A stretch of 48,423 bases of DNA from Nitrospirae bacterium JdFR-81 (GCA_002011735.1 MTOQ01000070.1:21912-70334), one strand, 5' to 3'. Positions 17,201 through 25,551 are shown, counted from the stretch's first letter. A program made the numbers and translations. Notes: generated from the sequence alone by a model not told the origin.

Positions 17201-17509
17201 ATCCCTGTGCTTGCCTTCAACACAGCCGATGCCCAGAGGCTCGGGATAAAGACAGGTGACATCGTGACCCTTGAGAATCCATTAAAGAGACGGATCAGGG
17301 GCAGGGCGTTCCTGACGGATGAGGTGATGCCAGGGGTGATAAAGACCGCCTTTGGTCCAGGGGGTCAGAGGGCATCTGGCATTGGGATGTTCAATAGCGC
17401 CTCTGAATACACCCCGAATATAAATGAACTGATAGACCCACAGAACCTCTCACCATTCACGGGCATGCCAGGCTTTGGAGACATACTCGTAAGGGTGGTA
17501 AAGGACTGA
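14246..17509 (+). CDS. Fused four-cluster ferredoxin and molybdopterin oxidoreductase
   Basis: A single 1087-residue chain joins an electron-transfer subunit to a DMSO-reductase-family catalytic subunit. Residues 1-180 carry sixteen cysteines for four [4Fe-4S] clusters: 17/20/23/27, 62/65/70/74, 94/97/100/104 and 121/124/136/140, as in PsrB/NrfC/DmsB. From about residue 222 the catalytic part begins. Its own cluster site reads D227-x2-C230-x3-C234...C262, so an Asp sits where the first Cys is usual. Cys353 (HGSVCDP) is a candidate Mo/W ligand. The C-terminus has the usual molydopterin-dinucleotide-binding barrel (FNTADAQRLGIKTGDIVTL). No Tat signal is present and no membrane anchor gene is adjacent, so a cytoplasmic enzyme is likely. 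The substrate is unknown. AGGAG precedes the ATG. Confidence 0.9.
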   Translation: MSARHHQYAMLIDLDRCTGCYACQVACKTEYKLPLGTFRCRVRGYRKGTFPDLRKVFIPHICNHCLNPPCIDACDEGALYRIREGIVLLDRQRCNACKRCYEACPYDAIYIDDASGELQKCDFCYERLLKGQDPVCVMDCMGKAMVFGDMHDPKDPISAMLRGNPVKVINPGLGTGPSVFYLTRGDVTDTPLGDYDLTRRPESRRLPAKRPRIAPLEKGIKTVNTSDLMCPSECGISVVVEDGVARKIYGNPHSLVNNGTLCAKGAAGLQLTYSPHRIKRPLIRAGERGEERWREVTWEEASQYIAKKLIDIKRRYGAESVFLDTGDITDREAYYRLFHAFGTPNTYNHGSVCDPNRKWGQWIMTGDERPLPDVQRPFLTRDEYGGLHLNHNHDARLIINIGANPFTATRFNYMSYGITGARKENNCIYIVIDPSHTNSAMLSDIWLPIIPGTDACLLAGMLYYIITNDNPDDEGRRYIDHGFIENYTIGWDEFKRAFLEHTTKTDPSNGLRYFTLEWAEEKTGIPRAEIERISHLFGITKPATMEIGMHGTAHHTNGDVTSILMTALCLITGNLDRPGGLVFIDSQKPKKGIKASGRWLLERMVTRRVNGRDVTARISELQKDLYGDYPSAWKGVFADLPEKMKKGITLKHGPFKGYAYPVKALIVRAGNPFITAGRTSDWIEAITRKDEDGEYSVSLMVFIDTHITVTGRYADVILPEAGFLERMGVSDVYTMSPEVALRDQVIRPLYESKTPFEIMKTLAKALIDNGDPDIRAEDFDRYTSEEDFINEILLETPGFYNIGTPLPYPDLPEGCLIIGAPDNPIAIWGRKVIRRGEPLTVEWLRKNNGVAVWPVGYYRYRTLDGEPSGLYPLTPSRRFEFRFSYLEEINRRFGLSLPTTFYWHDCRWNPKSHEYQGISNEYPFQLISGRVNHAMTMTIVCPYLAETETECMRPLNKPFRYRMPEYNDEYGLSKREEEFKEATLSIPVLAFNTADAQRLGIKTGDIVTLENPLKRRIRGRAFLTDEVMPGVIKTAFGPGGQRASGIGMFNSASEYTPNINELIDPQNLSPFTGMPGFGDILVRVVKD

Positions 17510-19456
17510 TCACCGTCTAAAAGAATTATAAAGACCCTCAAGGTTGAGCCTGTAGGTATCATTGTCAGGATCAAGCTTAACAGCCTCCTCCATCTCCCTT
17601 ATCGCATCCTCGATGTCCCCTTCCCTCGCATATATAGCACCAAGGATAAAGTGTAGATAGGCATTATCAGGATGATATGAGATGGCCTCCTTATAAACCC
17701 CTGCTGCCTTGTCCAGCTCACCAAGCCTGATATAAACCCTTGCCAGGTTCTTTAAAGCCCCGAGAGACCCGGGGAGAATCCTCAGCTTGGCCTCATATTC
17801 CTTTATCGCCTCCTCATAATAACCCTTACTGAAATAGGCAATGCCCAGATTATTGTGTGCAGAGGTATCATGAGGCCTCAGCCTGAGGGCTGCGAGGTTC
17901 TCCTCTATGGCCTCATCGTATCTGCCTGCCCTTAAATAGAGGACGCCACAATATAACCTTATCCTGTAATGGTGTGGGTAGATATCCCTTGCCCGCTCAG
18001 CCTTTTGGAGGGCAGTCTTTAAATCCCCCTTAACAGCGTATAGCTGTGCCTGATAGTAATTGACCTCTGCCATTGCAAGGCTTGTTTTGAGGAAGATGAC
18101 ATATACTATCAAAATGGTGATAACAACAGAGACCATGGTTATAATTGCAGGTTTTTTAATCTGGATCACCCTAACATCACCCTGACCATGATAAAGCACC
18201 GTGAGCATTCCAAGGATGAGCACAAAGAAGAATGATGAAACAGGCAGTCTGAAGGGAAAGCTGAACAGTGCATTCGCCAGCAGTGCTGACAGGCTCATTG
18301 TGAAGAAGAATCCCTTCAACCTCGTCTCTCTATCCCCTCCATATCTACACACCCTCCACAACATCCTGAAGACTATAAATATCATCCACACACACACAGT
18401 CAGTCCCACAATACCTGCCTCTGCAGTGAGCTGGAGGTATTCATTATGGGCCCTCAAGGGCTGTTCACGCTCACTGAACCTCCTGGTGACCATTCTGGCA
18501 TTATGGTATAGAGGATACTCTCCCTTCCATCCTCCAAGACCGATGCCAAGGATCGGGTTGTCCTTGATCATCTCGATGGTATTCACCCATAATGAGAGCC
18601 TTGTATTTACACTCCTTACCTTGCTTGGATCGGCCATGCCCCTCGTGATATAGCCAGGCAGGCTCACCAGAAAATAGATCAATACAATGATAAAAAGCAA
18701 CCTGGAGATATGCAATCCCTTCATCCAGGACTTCCCCCCCTCCTTTATCCCCAACCTCAGACCTCCGATGGATAGCTGAAAGATACCGGCGATAATCAGG
18801 CCTGACAGCAACCCAAGGGATGAAGCCCTGGAGCCGGTGCAGTATAGAAATGTGATCATGATTATGGTTGCAAGGAAAGAATAAACCCTCAGCCATCTCT
18901 TCTTACCTGATATTAAAAGATAGGCGGACAAGGGGATGATCATGATGATATACTGGGCCGCCATATTTTTATAGTAGAATGTCGCCCCAGGCGGGTGATC
19001 CTGGGGCAGATCAATAAGAGGAGACCCGTAATACTGTGATATCCCGATAACCGAGACGATCACGGCTGTAATGGTAGAGACGGTGAAGACCCTGTCCATC
19101 TGTCTGTGAGACTCGAAATAATTGATCATTAGGAGATAGAGGAGAAAAAATACTATAAAATTAAGGAGTTCAAACACCCCTCCATAGAGATAATCTGATT
19201 TGATCAGTGAGAGGATGAAGACCACGATGAGCATACATACTGGAGGCACCAGAGGTGACAGGACAACCCTCCTGTCTTTCTGTAGATTGAGGCTTACCAT
19301 CCAGCAGATGAGCATAAATCCCCCCACCACCTCGATAAAGATGGCCTTCGGGATCATGGATGGATGTGTGAAGACCTTAAAACAGAGCAGGGGGGATATT
19401 AAGATTAATATATAGAGACAAAAGCCTATGATCCTCTGAAGGATTGAAGAAGACAA
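17510..19456 (-). CDS. O-antigen ligase/polymerase-like membrane protein with C-terminal TPRs
   Basis: The 648-residue product starts with TTG (MSSSILQRIIGF). Residues 1-450 contain about ten to twelve hydrophobic segments. The Wzy_C/ligase signature is visible: NPILGIGLGGWKGEYP and then RAHNEYLQLTAEAGIVGL, whose His and Asn lie in the periplasmic loop. Residues about 465-640 form roughly five tetratricopeptide repeats (AAGVYKEAISYHPDNAYLHFILGAIYAREGD-type units), presumably periplasmic. Such proteins polymerise or ligate lipid-linked glycans, or glycosylate proteins. The TGA is immediately adjacent to the stop of the convergent molybdoenzyme gene, with no base between them. A terminator separates it from the small secreted genes upstream. 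Confidence 0.88.
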   Translation of the reverse strand: MSSSILQRIIGFCLYILILISPLLCFKVFTHPSMIPKAIFIEVVGGFMLICWMVSLNLQKDRRVVLSPLVPPVCMLIVVFILSLIKSDYLYGGVFELLNFIVFFLLYLLMINYFESHRQMDRVFTVSTITAVIVSVIGISQYYGSPLIDLPQDHPPGATFYYKNMAAQYIIMIIPLSAYLLISGKKRWLRVYSFLATIIMITFLYCTGSRASSLGLLSGLIIAGIFQLSIGGLRLGIKEGGKSWMKGLHISRLLFIIVLIYFLVSLPGYITRGMADPSKVRSVNTRLSLWVNTIEMIKDNPILGIGLGGWKGEYPLYHNARMVTRRFSEREQPLRAHNEYLQLTAEAGIVGLTVCVWMIFIVFRMLWRVCRYGGDRETRLKGFFFTMSLSALLANALFSFPFRLPVSSFFFVLILGMLTVLYHGQGDVRVIQIKKPAIITMVSVVITILIVYVIFLKTSLAMAEVNYYQAQLYAVKGDLKTALQKAERARDIYPHHYRIRLYCGVLYLRAGRYDEAIEENLAALRLRPHDTSAHNNLGIAYFSKGYYEEAIKEYEAKLRILPGSLGALKNLARVYIRLGELDKAAGVYKEAISYHPDNAYLHFILGAIYAREGDIEDAIREMEEAVKLDPDNDTYRLNLEGLYNSFRR

Positions 19457-19481
19457 AGAGGAATCCTGCTTTAAAATACAG

Positions 19482-19519
19482 AACCGTGATGATGGAGAGA
19501 ATACACCATCATCACGGTT
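19482..19519 (-). terminator. Terminator of the tandem small secreted genes
   Basis: AACCGTGATGATGG and CCATCATCACGGTT make a perfect 14-bp stem around a ten-base loop. Read on the minus strand it is followed by TCTGTATTTTAAA. It lies between the stop at 19538 and the TTG start at 19456. Confidence 0.75.
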
Positions 19520-19537
19520 ATCAAGGTACCATTAATC

Positions 19538-20008
19538 TTACTGACCGCCTACAGAACCATCAGCCTCTGGAGAAGCTATATCACAATCTATAGGAACCAG
19601 TATACCCGTGTTTGTAAATCCACCATTCCCACAATCCACCTCTACAGGGCCGCTCAAGGTCACGGGATCAAGCGTGCTCTTGAATACGCAGTCATTTATA
19701 CCACCAAAATACCCCGTGTCATTAGTGCAGTGCAGCCCCATCTTAATCTGGGCAGGCCCGTAAACTCCTCCTATAAGGATCGCACTCCCGACACATGGAA
19801 GGGTATAGTATATCCATGCCTCATCCTCTCCAACAAGAAGATAGATACCATCACCCTCGTCCGTAACCGCAAACTCCAACAGATCTATATAAGGAGTCCA
19901 CTGCCAGCAGAACGTGCCTATCTGCTCACCTGCCATCACCTGATTGGTTATCATTAACACTCCTCCAAGCGCTATTATCAAATATAAAAAAATCCTCCTC
20001 TTCACCAT
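19538..20008 (-). CDS. Small secreted protein, paralogue 2
   Basis: This 156-residue protein has a signal peptide (MVKRRIFLYLIIALGGVLM, with cleavage probably after VMA before GEQIG). The mature part contains conserved cysteines in CW, PCVG, LHCTND, NDCVFKS, VDCGNG and a C-terminal Cys, suggesting disulfides. It is a tandem paralogue of the upstream gene: both mature proteins share GEQ-GT-CW, AVTDEGDGIYLLVG, KMGLHCTND, FGGINDCVFKSTLD and FTNTG. I do not recognise the family. It is probably periplasmic or extracellular. It lies 19 bases after its paralogue and would share its promoter. Confidence 0.82.
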   Translation of the reverse strand: MVKRRIFLYLIIALGGVLMITNQVMAGEQIGTFCWQWTPYIDLLEFAVTDEGDGIYLLVGEDEAWIYYTLPCVGSAILIGGVYGPAQIKMGLHCTNDTGYFGGINDCVFKSTLDPVTLSGPVEVDCGNGGFTNTGILVPIDCDIASPEADGSVGGQ

Positions 20009-20027
20009 TGACCTCCTGTTTGGTTAT

Positions 20028-20504
20028 TTATTCACCAGCCACAGGGCCATCTCCCAACCCATATGCCTCCCACTCATCAGGAGCACACTCTCTTGGAACA
20101 AGGGTGCCTGTATTCGTAAACGCCCCTGTTCCGCAGTCTATCTCAACATCACCCCTCAAGGTCTCCATATCCAGTGTGCTCTTGAATACGCAATCATTTA
20201 TGCCGCCGAAAAACGCCGTGTCATTAGTGCAATGCAGGCCCATCTTTATGTTGCCCTGACCATCTTCAACACCGGTCCCAACACAGGGCAGAAGATATAC
20301 AAGGGGAACTCCTTCCCTTCCCACCAAAAGATATATCCCATCGCCTTCATCGGTGACAGCGAGCTGAAGCAAGTCAACATAAGGAGCCACGCGCCAGCAA
20401 TATGTCCCCAACTGCTCACCTGCCACTGCCTTGGTAACCAGAAAAGGAGCACACATTAAAATACTCACAAGAATTACACCCACCAAAACCCCCTTCTTTT
20501 TCAT
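20028..20504 (-). CDS. Small secreted protein, paralogue 1
   Basis: I start at the ATG at 20504 (MKKKGVLVGVILVS) because a strong AAAGGAGG lies just upstream, giving 158 residues. The longer frame from 20555 would add 17 charged residues with no role. It has a signal peptide of about 28 residues ending TKAVA before GEQLG. The mature protein matches its tandem copy at 19538-20008, with six conserved cysteine positions and the AVTDEGDGIYLLVG segment. Function is unknown. A promoter is visible directly upstream (20584-20613). It lies downstream of the large secreted protein gene, on the same strand. Confidence 0.83.
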   Translation of the reverse strand: MKKKGVLVGVILVSILMCAPFLVTKAVAGEQLGTYCWRVAPYVDLLQLAVTDEGDGIYLLVGREGVPLVYLLPCVGTGVEDGQGNIKMGLHCTNDTAFFGGINDCVFKSTLDMETLRGDVEIDCGTGAFTNTGTLVPRECAPDEWEAYGLGDGPVAGE

Positions 20505-20583
20505 CCTCAATCCTCCTTTCTTAATATTTACACTATTTTTCTCACTCTTTTTCAACTTTCACCCCCCTCAAAAACTTTTTAAA

Positions 20584-20613
20584 ATACTATCAAAACCTTG
20601 ATAATAAAGTCAA
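20584..20613 (-). promoter_or_regulatory. Promoter of the small secreted pair with an embedded inverted repeat
   Basis: On the minus strand TTGACT (20608-20613) and TAGTAT (20584-20589) are separated by 18 bases. The inverted repeat TATCAA-AACC-TTGATA at 20588-20603 overlaps the -10 and fills most of the spacer, so it could be an operator. The -35 lies 9 bases beyond the stop of the upstream gene. Confidence 0.55.
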
Positions 20614-20622
20614 TCGTTATTC

Positions 20623-22632
20623 TTATTCTGCTACTTGAACAATATTAACTATTACCTTATCAAGATATTTTTGGTCCATATCAGGCAGGCCATTCATTAT
20701 CATATCCACAGCGAAATAGAAGGTGTATTTGCCAAGTGGCAGGCCTGTTGTGTTCAATATCTCCACAGGTCCATAGCTTGAAAGTGGTTGCTGATATGTC
20801 ACTGTGAGGTCGGTGTAGGATGGACCTGCATATATCCAGTCTGTTCCATTATATGAATACCAGCCAAAAGGCGTATTTGCAGCCATCCACCAGTCTGCAT
20901 CATCACCTGCCCTATTACCAGGGTCGAGCGTGACGGTAACCGAAAGCACGCTCCCCTGGCTTACATTAACAGGCCCGTCTGAGCCATTTGCCTTTATATC
21001 AGGTACCGGATCTCCTGTCGGAGCACCACACGAGGGGAACCTGAACGAGGCTATACGGGTCTGCCAGCCCGAACTGCTTGTGGTCTGGTAATACTCCTGA
21101 GTATACCAGAATGTACAGTCATCCACAGGGTCAACACTCATTGAACTATAATCCCCCCAGCGTGACGAGGAATGGGTCTGTGAGCCGCCACCGAGGATTA
21201 TAATGCCCTCACCCTGTGGCAGGGTGCCAAGGGGGTCAGTGGACAGTCTTCCCACATAGCCTATGGATGGATACATGGTATTGCTTGAAATGCTATAGCC
21301 AAGTGCGATATTACCATCGCCATCCATGGCTATGCTACCCATCCAGCGGTTGTGAGAGTCCGGTGCAAATGTGCCCTGTTGATGTATTGACCACGAACCA
21401 TTCGTCTTTCTGAGTTCATACCACCTTATCCCTGCATGGTCGGTGCCATCCACATCAACGGTGTGATTCACCACCATGACCTCATAACTTCCGAAGTTCC
21501 TGTACTGGAGCCTGTACATCAAGCGGTCGCTTATCGCATCCAGACCCCTTGTGGTGTCTGGCTGAGGGATGCAATCCCTTGAGTAATTGCACATATTGGG
21601 GTTAAATGAGGCCGTTGGGATATCTGTTGGCCCTGTAATGGTTGAGTTTGAAGGGGTAGCCCAGTCCACATGGACCTCCCAGATGTGCAGCGTATCCCTT
21701 GAGAAACCCCAGCTACTGTCATCCACTGATACAAAATAAGCAGGCGAGCCCTGTGGAGGTGGCGGGCCATCAAGATCAGCCGGTAACAGTCCACCATACC
21801 TCTCATCAACGCTGCCAAGGTCATAATATAGGAACCTCGCAGGCTGACCAAGAAGCATCCTGTCTCTCTCAAATACAAAGAGCCCTGCCCCTGCCCACCA
21901 GGGATCAAACTGGTTTACTGACATATAATATCCATCAGGCCAGAGTCCGAACTTTGGATAGTCATTCATCTTTGTGTTGTGCACAAGGAATGAATAACGA
22001 TACCATGCACCCATAGGATCGCCTGTCTGAGATATGGCAATGCATTGATAGAAGGGACCATAAGGGAAGTTTGGCAGGGCAAACTGGCTGATAACCCAGC
22101 GATCTGCAAGGTGGTCATAGAGCACGATGGGGTCTCCATCGTTCCGTGTCTCGCATGGGCCTCCAAAGCCTGACCATATGGTGTTGTTATCGGCAGGCCC
22201 ATAAAGCCGATTTCCTGATTTATCAAATATTGCAAAGGAGAGGTTCACTATCTGGACATAATGATTCGGACCTACATCGCCATTTGTATCAGGCGGCAGA
22301 ACCCCGTTCACATTACCTATGCCCTCAAAGTTCCTTATGGTTGCAGGCATACTACCCTCTCCCTGCCGGTCCTGTACCACCGGATCCTCGGCAGGGACCT
22401 CAGGTGCCCGTGGCATGGGCCTCGGGATAGGCTGCGTTGGTATCTCACGAACATTCTTGCTATATCCAGGTGGTATGGGCCTTATCTGGCTGAGTGGGGG
22501 CGAGAGGTCATTTTTTAGTGAATAACCAATCGCAGGATATAGTTTTACCGGGTGCTCAGCCCCCCATGAGAGAAACGGTGAAAAACTGATAATAATAAGA
22601 AGTGATAATACCACATAACCCAATCTTCTCAT
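20623..22632 (-). CDS. Large secreted protein with propeller-like domain and DIKANGSDGP module
   Basis: I chose the ATG at 22632 (MRRLGYVVLSLLII), which follows AAAGGAGAAGG and starts a clean signal peptide, giving 669 residues. A start at 22680 would add 16 residues. After a Pro-rich linker comes an extracellular domain starting NFEGIGNVNGVLPPDTNGDVGPNHYVQ, with Asp-rich turns, RWVISQFALP, GYYMSVNQF and SVDDSSWGF. This looks like a beta-propeller family found in secreted proteins of environmental bacteria; I cannot name an activity. From residue 545 to the end is the module DIKANGSDGP...YTFYFAVDMIMNG, a diverged copy of those at 8467-8868 and 34498-34902. It lies directly downstream of the sugar transferase gene. 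Confidence 0.85.
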   Translation of the reverse strand: MRRLGYVVLSLLIIISFSPFLSWGAEHPVKLYPAIGYSLKNDLSPPLSQIRPIPPGYSKNVREIPTQPIPRPMPRAPEVPAEDPVVQDRQGEGSMPATIRNFEGIGNVNGVLPPDTNGDVGPNHYVQIVNLSFAIFDKSGNRLYGPADNNTIWSGFGGPCETRNDGDPIVLYDHLADRWVISQFALPNFPYGPFYQCIAISQTGDPMGAWYRYSFLVHNTKMNDYPKFGLWPDGYYMSVNQFDPWWAGAGLFVFERDRMLLGQPARFLYYDLGSVDERYGGLLPADLDGPPPPQGSPAYFVSVDDSSWGFSRDTLHIWEVHVDWATPSNSTITGPTDIPTASFNPNMCNYSRDCIPQPDTTRGLDAISDRLMYRLQYRNFGSYEVMVVNHTVDVDGTDHAGIRWYELRKTNGSWSIHQQGTFAPDSHNRWMGSIAMDGDGNIALGYSISSNTMYPSIGYVGRLSTDPLGTLPQGEGIIILGGGSQTHSSSRWGDYSSMSVDPVDDCTFWYTQEYYQTTSSSGWQTRIASFRFPSCGAPTGDPVPDIKANGSDGPVNVSQGSVLSVTVTLDPGNRAGDDADWWMAANTPFGWYSYNGTDWIYAGPSYTDLTVTYQQPLSSYGPVEILNTTGLPLGKYTFYFAVDMIMNGLPDMDQKYLDKVIVNIVQVAE

Positions 22633-22700
22633 GACCTTCTCCTTTCCTCTTTTTTTATAATTTAGTTTATGTATCATCAAAAACTTTATTCCTTATGAGA

Positions 22701-23420
22701 TTAACAGGCGCCTTTCCCACTCAGCACCACCACAATGGTCTCAAGGAGTATCCTCAGGTCCATCAATAGAGACCTCTTCATTACATATTCTATATCATAC
22801 CTGACCCAGTCGATAAATCTTCCACTCGCCCTCCCCTTTACCTGCCACAGACCTGTTATACCAGGTCTGACCATGAGCCTTATCCTCCTCCACTTTGCAT
22901 CCCTTGTCATCTCCTCTGCTGAGAGTGGCCTTGGTCCAACAAGGCTCATCTCTCCTTTGAGGACATTGAATAACTGTGGCAGTTCGTCAAGGCTCCACCT
23001 CCTGAGGAATCTCCCCACCCTTGTAACCCTCGGATCCTCCCTCATCTTGAAAGGCCCATCCACACCATTCTTTAGACCTTTCTTAAGTGTCTCTGCATCT
23101 TCAACCATCGTCCTGAACTTATAGATATAAAACTCTTGCCCATGCCTTCCGCAGCGTTTCTGTAAAAAGAATACAGGTCCCTTGCTGTCAAGCTTTATGA
23201 GGACGGAGATAATGATGAAGAGGGGGGCAAAGAGGATAATAAGGATCATGGCCCCAATGATATCCATGATCCTTACAATAAGGCTATCATCCGGAATGGT
23301 TGTGAGTGAAACGGAATCAGTATCTTCATCCTGATCATAAAGAATGTCATCATCCACACGAATAATCTCTTCCTCATGGGTCTCATCCTCACACCTTCTA
23401 TCTATTTGTTGAGTATACAT
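22701..23420 (-). CDS. Monotopic phosphoglycosyl transferase (initiating sugar transferase)
   Basis: This 239-residue protein has the bacterial sugar transferase domain (PF02397 type). One N-terminal hydrophobic segment (about 50-76) is followed by KFRTM (101-105), the catalytic Asp145-Glu146 in [12 protein letters not shown], and VGPRP (161-165). The C-terminus has [13 protein letters not shown]. The family moves a sugar-1-phosphate from a UDP-sugar to undecaprenyl phosphate at the inner face of the cytoplasmic membrane and so starts a glycan chain. An unusually acidic N-terminal tail (about 45 residues) precedes the membrane segment. CAGGAG lies seven bases before the ATG. This is the expected initiating enzyme for the Wzy-type cluster downstream in map order. 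Confidence 0.94.
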   Translation of the reverse strand: MYTQQIDRRCEDETHEEEIIRVDDDILYDQDEDTDSVSLTTIPDDSLIVRIMDIIGAMILIILFAPLFIIISVLIKLDSKGPVFFLQKRCGRHGQEFYIYKFRTMVEDAETLKKGLKNGVDGPFKMREDPRVTRVGRFLRRWSLDELPQLFNVLKGEMSLVGPRPLSAEEMTRDAKWRRIRLMVRPGITGLWQVKGRASGRFIDWVRYDIEYVMKRSLLMDLRILLETIVVVLSGKGAC

Positions 23421-23456
23421 CAGCCACTCCTGCTCAGAATCACTGCTCCCTTATTT

Positions 23457-23462
23457 ATTATA
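23457..23462 (-). promoter_or_regulatory. -10 box upstream of the sugar transferase
   Basis: TATAAT reads on the minus strand 36 bases upstream of the ATG at 23420, in an A/T-rich 112-base gap after the carbamoyltransferase gene. A convincing -35 is not seen, so the promoter is tentative. Confidence 0.35.
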
Positions 23463-23532
23463 CTTAATTCTCAATAAATTGCTTCCTAATTTAAGAATAC
23501 AAGTTTAACATTTAAATAGATAGTGATTCAAA

Positions 23533-25245
23533 TCACCAAGAATGGGGCTGTCTTATCAGGAGGTCTTCAAGGACAAGATAGTTAACGCCCGTCTTTAAAA
23601 AGGTATTTACTGCATCCCTGGGTGTGCAGACGATAGGCTCCTGAAGGTTAAAGGAGGTATTGAGGAGCAGGGGTATCCCAGTGATATCTGCAAACCTCTT
23701 TATCAGACTCCAGTATCTTCGATTGACCTGTTTTAATACCGCCTGTGGTCTTGCGGTCTTGTCAATATGTACAACGGCAGGGATCCTCTCGGCCATCTCC
23801 CTTTTTACAGGAAAGGTAAAGGTCATGAATGGAGAGTGGTAGTAGTATTCGAAGATCTCATGGGTATACTCTGCGAGCACAGAGGGGGCGAATGGCCTGA
23901 ACGGCTCCCTTTGTTTAACCCTTTGGTTTATTATCTCCTTCATCTCTGCCCTTCGCGGGTCGGCAAGCAGGCTCCTCGCACCAAGGGCCCTGGGCCCCCA
24001 CTCCATCCTTCCATGAAACCAGCAGACAAGCCTGCCATCCGCAAGCTCCCTGGCGACCCTGTCAAGGAGTTTATCCTCTGAAAGCCTCTCATATGGTATG
24101 TCCATATCCTTCAATATGCCTTCACACTGAGAAGAATCAAATGAGGGGCCAAGATATACATCATCCATCACAAACTCCCTTTCCCCCTTTTTACTTTTGT
24201 AATAAACATACAAAGGAGCACCGATAGCACAGCCTGCATCTCCTGCCGCGGGCTGTACAAAGACCTCTTTGAAGGGTGTCTTCTTAAACAGCTTCCCGTT
24301 TGCCACACAATTGAATCCCACACCCCCTGCAATACAGAGCCTGTCAACCCCTGTGAGCCTGTGGAGGTGGTTGAGTACGTGAAAGATTGCCTCTTCGATT
24401 AGCACCTGTGCACTTGCAGCAATATCGGCATGCCTCTGTGTTATCTCTTCGCCATCCTTCCGTGGCATCCCGAATATCTCTGTTGTGGTCTTCCTGAAGA
24501 TCCCGTTTCTTGCAAGGTGATAATCAATGAAGTAGGGATCTATCCTGAATAGACCATTGGGCAGGAGCCTCAGGACATTCCTCCTCAGATAATCTGCATA
24601 TACAGGTTCTCCATAGGCCGCAAGCCCCATCACCTTGTATTCATCTGATTGGATCTTAAAACCAAGAAAGGCCGTCACAGCAGCATAAAACTGCCCGAGG
24701 GAATGGGGTAATCTGATGGTTTCGAGCCTCCTTATGTTTGTGCCCTCACCCATCCATAACACGGTGGTGTCTGACTCACCTGCACCATCAATCGTCAGGA
24801 TGGCTGCCCTGTCAAAAGGCGAACAGAAGAAGGCAGACGAGGCGTGGGATAGGTGGTGATCAATGTATCTTATTCTATATCTCCTCTTACCGAAGTGTTG
24901 CTCCATAAGGCTCCGAAACCTGAACAGCTCAGCCCATTCATTACGCATCTGCCCCATGCCCCTTGATGCCTTTGCCCTGAATATATGGGGAGACTTCAAG
25001 AGGCTCTTCAGTGCCTGTGTCGCCCTTACCCTGAGAACCCATGGCCTCCATGAGAGGCAGATCATATCAATATCATCAGGCTCTATATTCAGGTAATCAA
25101 GACAGAACCGGATCGCATTCCCTGGGAAACCCTTTGTATGCTTGATCCTGGTAAATCTCTCTTCCTCTGCAGCGGCTATAACCCTCCCGTCCACGATCAG
25201 GGCTGCGGATGCATCATGCATATTATTTATACCAAGCAGTATCAT
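23533..25245 (-). CDS. Carbamoyltransferase of the NodU/CmcH/TobZ family
   Basis: The 570-residue protein should transfer a carbamoyl group from carbamoyl phosphate, through a carbamoyl-adenylate, to a hydroxyl of a sugar. The N-terminal Kae1-like ASKHA domain shows GINNMHDASAALIVDG, EEERFTRIKHTKGFP, a HHLSHASSAF metal motif (His130, His131, His134) and TIDGAGE. The C-terminal YrdC-like domain has GRMEWGPRALGARSLLADP and REPFRPFAPSVL. Length is normal for the family. It lies at the end of the glycan operon, after two tiny membrane proteins, and probably decorates the polysaccharide. No clear ribosome site precedes the ATG; the nine bases before it separate it from the upstream stop, so coupling is likely. 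Confidence 0.94.
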   Translation of the reverse strand: MILLGINNMHDASAALIVDGRVIAAAEEERFTRIKHTKGFPGNAIRFCLDYLNIEPDDIDMICLSWRPWVLRVRATQALKSLLKSPHIFRAKASRGMGQMRNEWAELFRFRSLMEQHFGKRRYRIRYIDHHLSHASSAFFCSPFDRAAILTIDGAGESDTTVLWMGEGTNIRRLETIRLPHSLGQFYAAVTAFLGFKIQSDEYKVMGLAAYGEPVYADYLRRNVLRLLPNGLFRIDPYFIDYHLARNGIFRKTTTEIFGMPRKDGEEITQRHADIAASAQVLIEEAIFHVLNHLHRLTGVDRLCIAGGVGFNCVANGKLFKKTPFKEVFVQPAAGDAGCAIGAPLYVYYKSKKGEREFVMDDVYLGPSFDSSQCEGILKDMDIPYERLSEDKLLDRVARELADGRLVCWFHGRMEWGPRALGARSLLADPRRAEMKEIINQRVKQREPFRPFAPSVLAEYTHEIFEYYYHSPFMTFTFPVKREMAERIPAVVHIDKTARPQAVLKQVNRRYWSLIKRFADITGIPLLLNTSFNLQEPIVCTPRDAVNTFLKTGVNYLVLEDLLIRQPHSW

Positions 25246-25254
25246 GCAAGGGGT

Positions 25255-25548
25255 TTAAGGAAGAAAGAATCTCTTGAAGATAAACCATATAATGAGGGAA
25301 GCAAGGATTGAGAAAAAGAAGAACAGGTGCACCTCTATAAAGACAATCCTCCCCCTTGTGCGGAGCCTCTTCAAGATGGTCGACAGACTCTCCTTCGGGA
25401 CCCAGTATCCACCAAAGAACACCTCTCCCCTGTTATGCCTCTCCTCTCTCTCATCCAACAATTCCTGAGTCCTGCGACTCCTGAATTCCCTTTTAAACTC
25501 CCTGATCCTGTTCAGGAGCTCTTCTTCTCTGTTGACCTTCTTTCCCAT
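25255..25548 (-). CDS. Small membrane protein of unknown function (97 aa)
   Basis: The product has a charged, probably helical N-terminus (NREEELLNRIREFKREFRSRRTQELLDEREERHNRG), then GEVFFGGYWVPKESL, and a C-terminal hydrophobic stretch (VHLFFFFSILASLIIWFIF) that should be one membrane helix. It follows the other small membrane protein by three bases and precedes the carbamoyltransferase by nine. I recognise no family. The EVFFGGYWVP segment resembles a short motif in uncharacterised small proteins, but no function follows. It may be an accessory of the export or chain-length machinery. Confidence 0.7.
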   Translation of the reverse strand: MGKKVNREEELLNRIREFKREFRSRRTQELLDEREERHNRGEVFFGGYWVPKESLSTILKRLRTRGRIVFIEVHLFFFFSILASLIIWFIFKRFFLP

Positions 25549-25551
25549 CTC

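Noticed and set aside
20505-20555. Upstream start of the small secreted paralogue 1
   Set aside because: The strong AAAGGAGG lies inside this stretch and serves the ATG at 20504, which begins a normal signal peptide.
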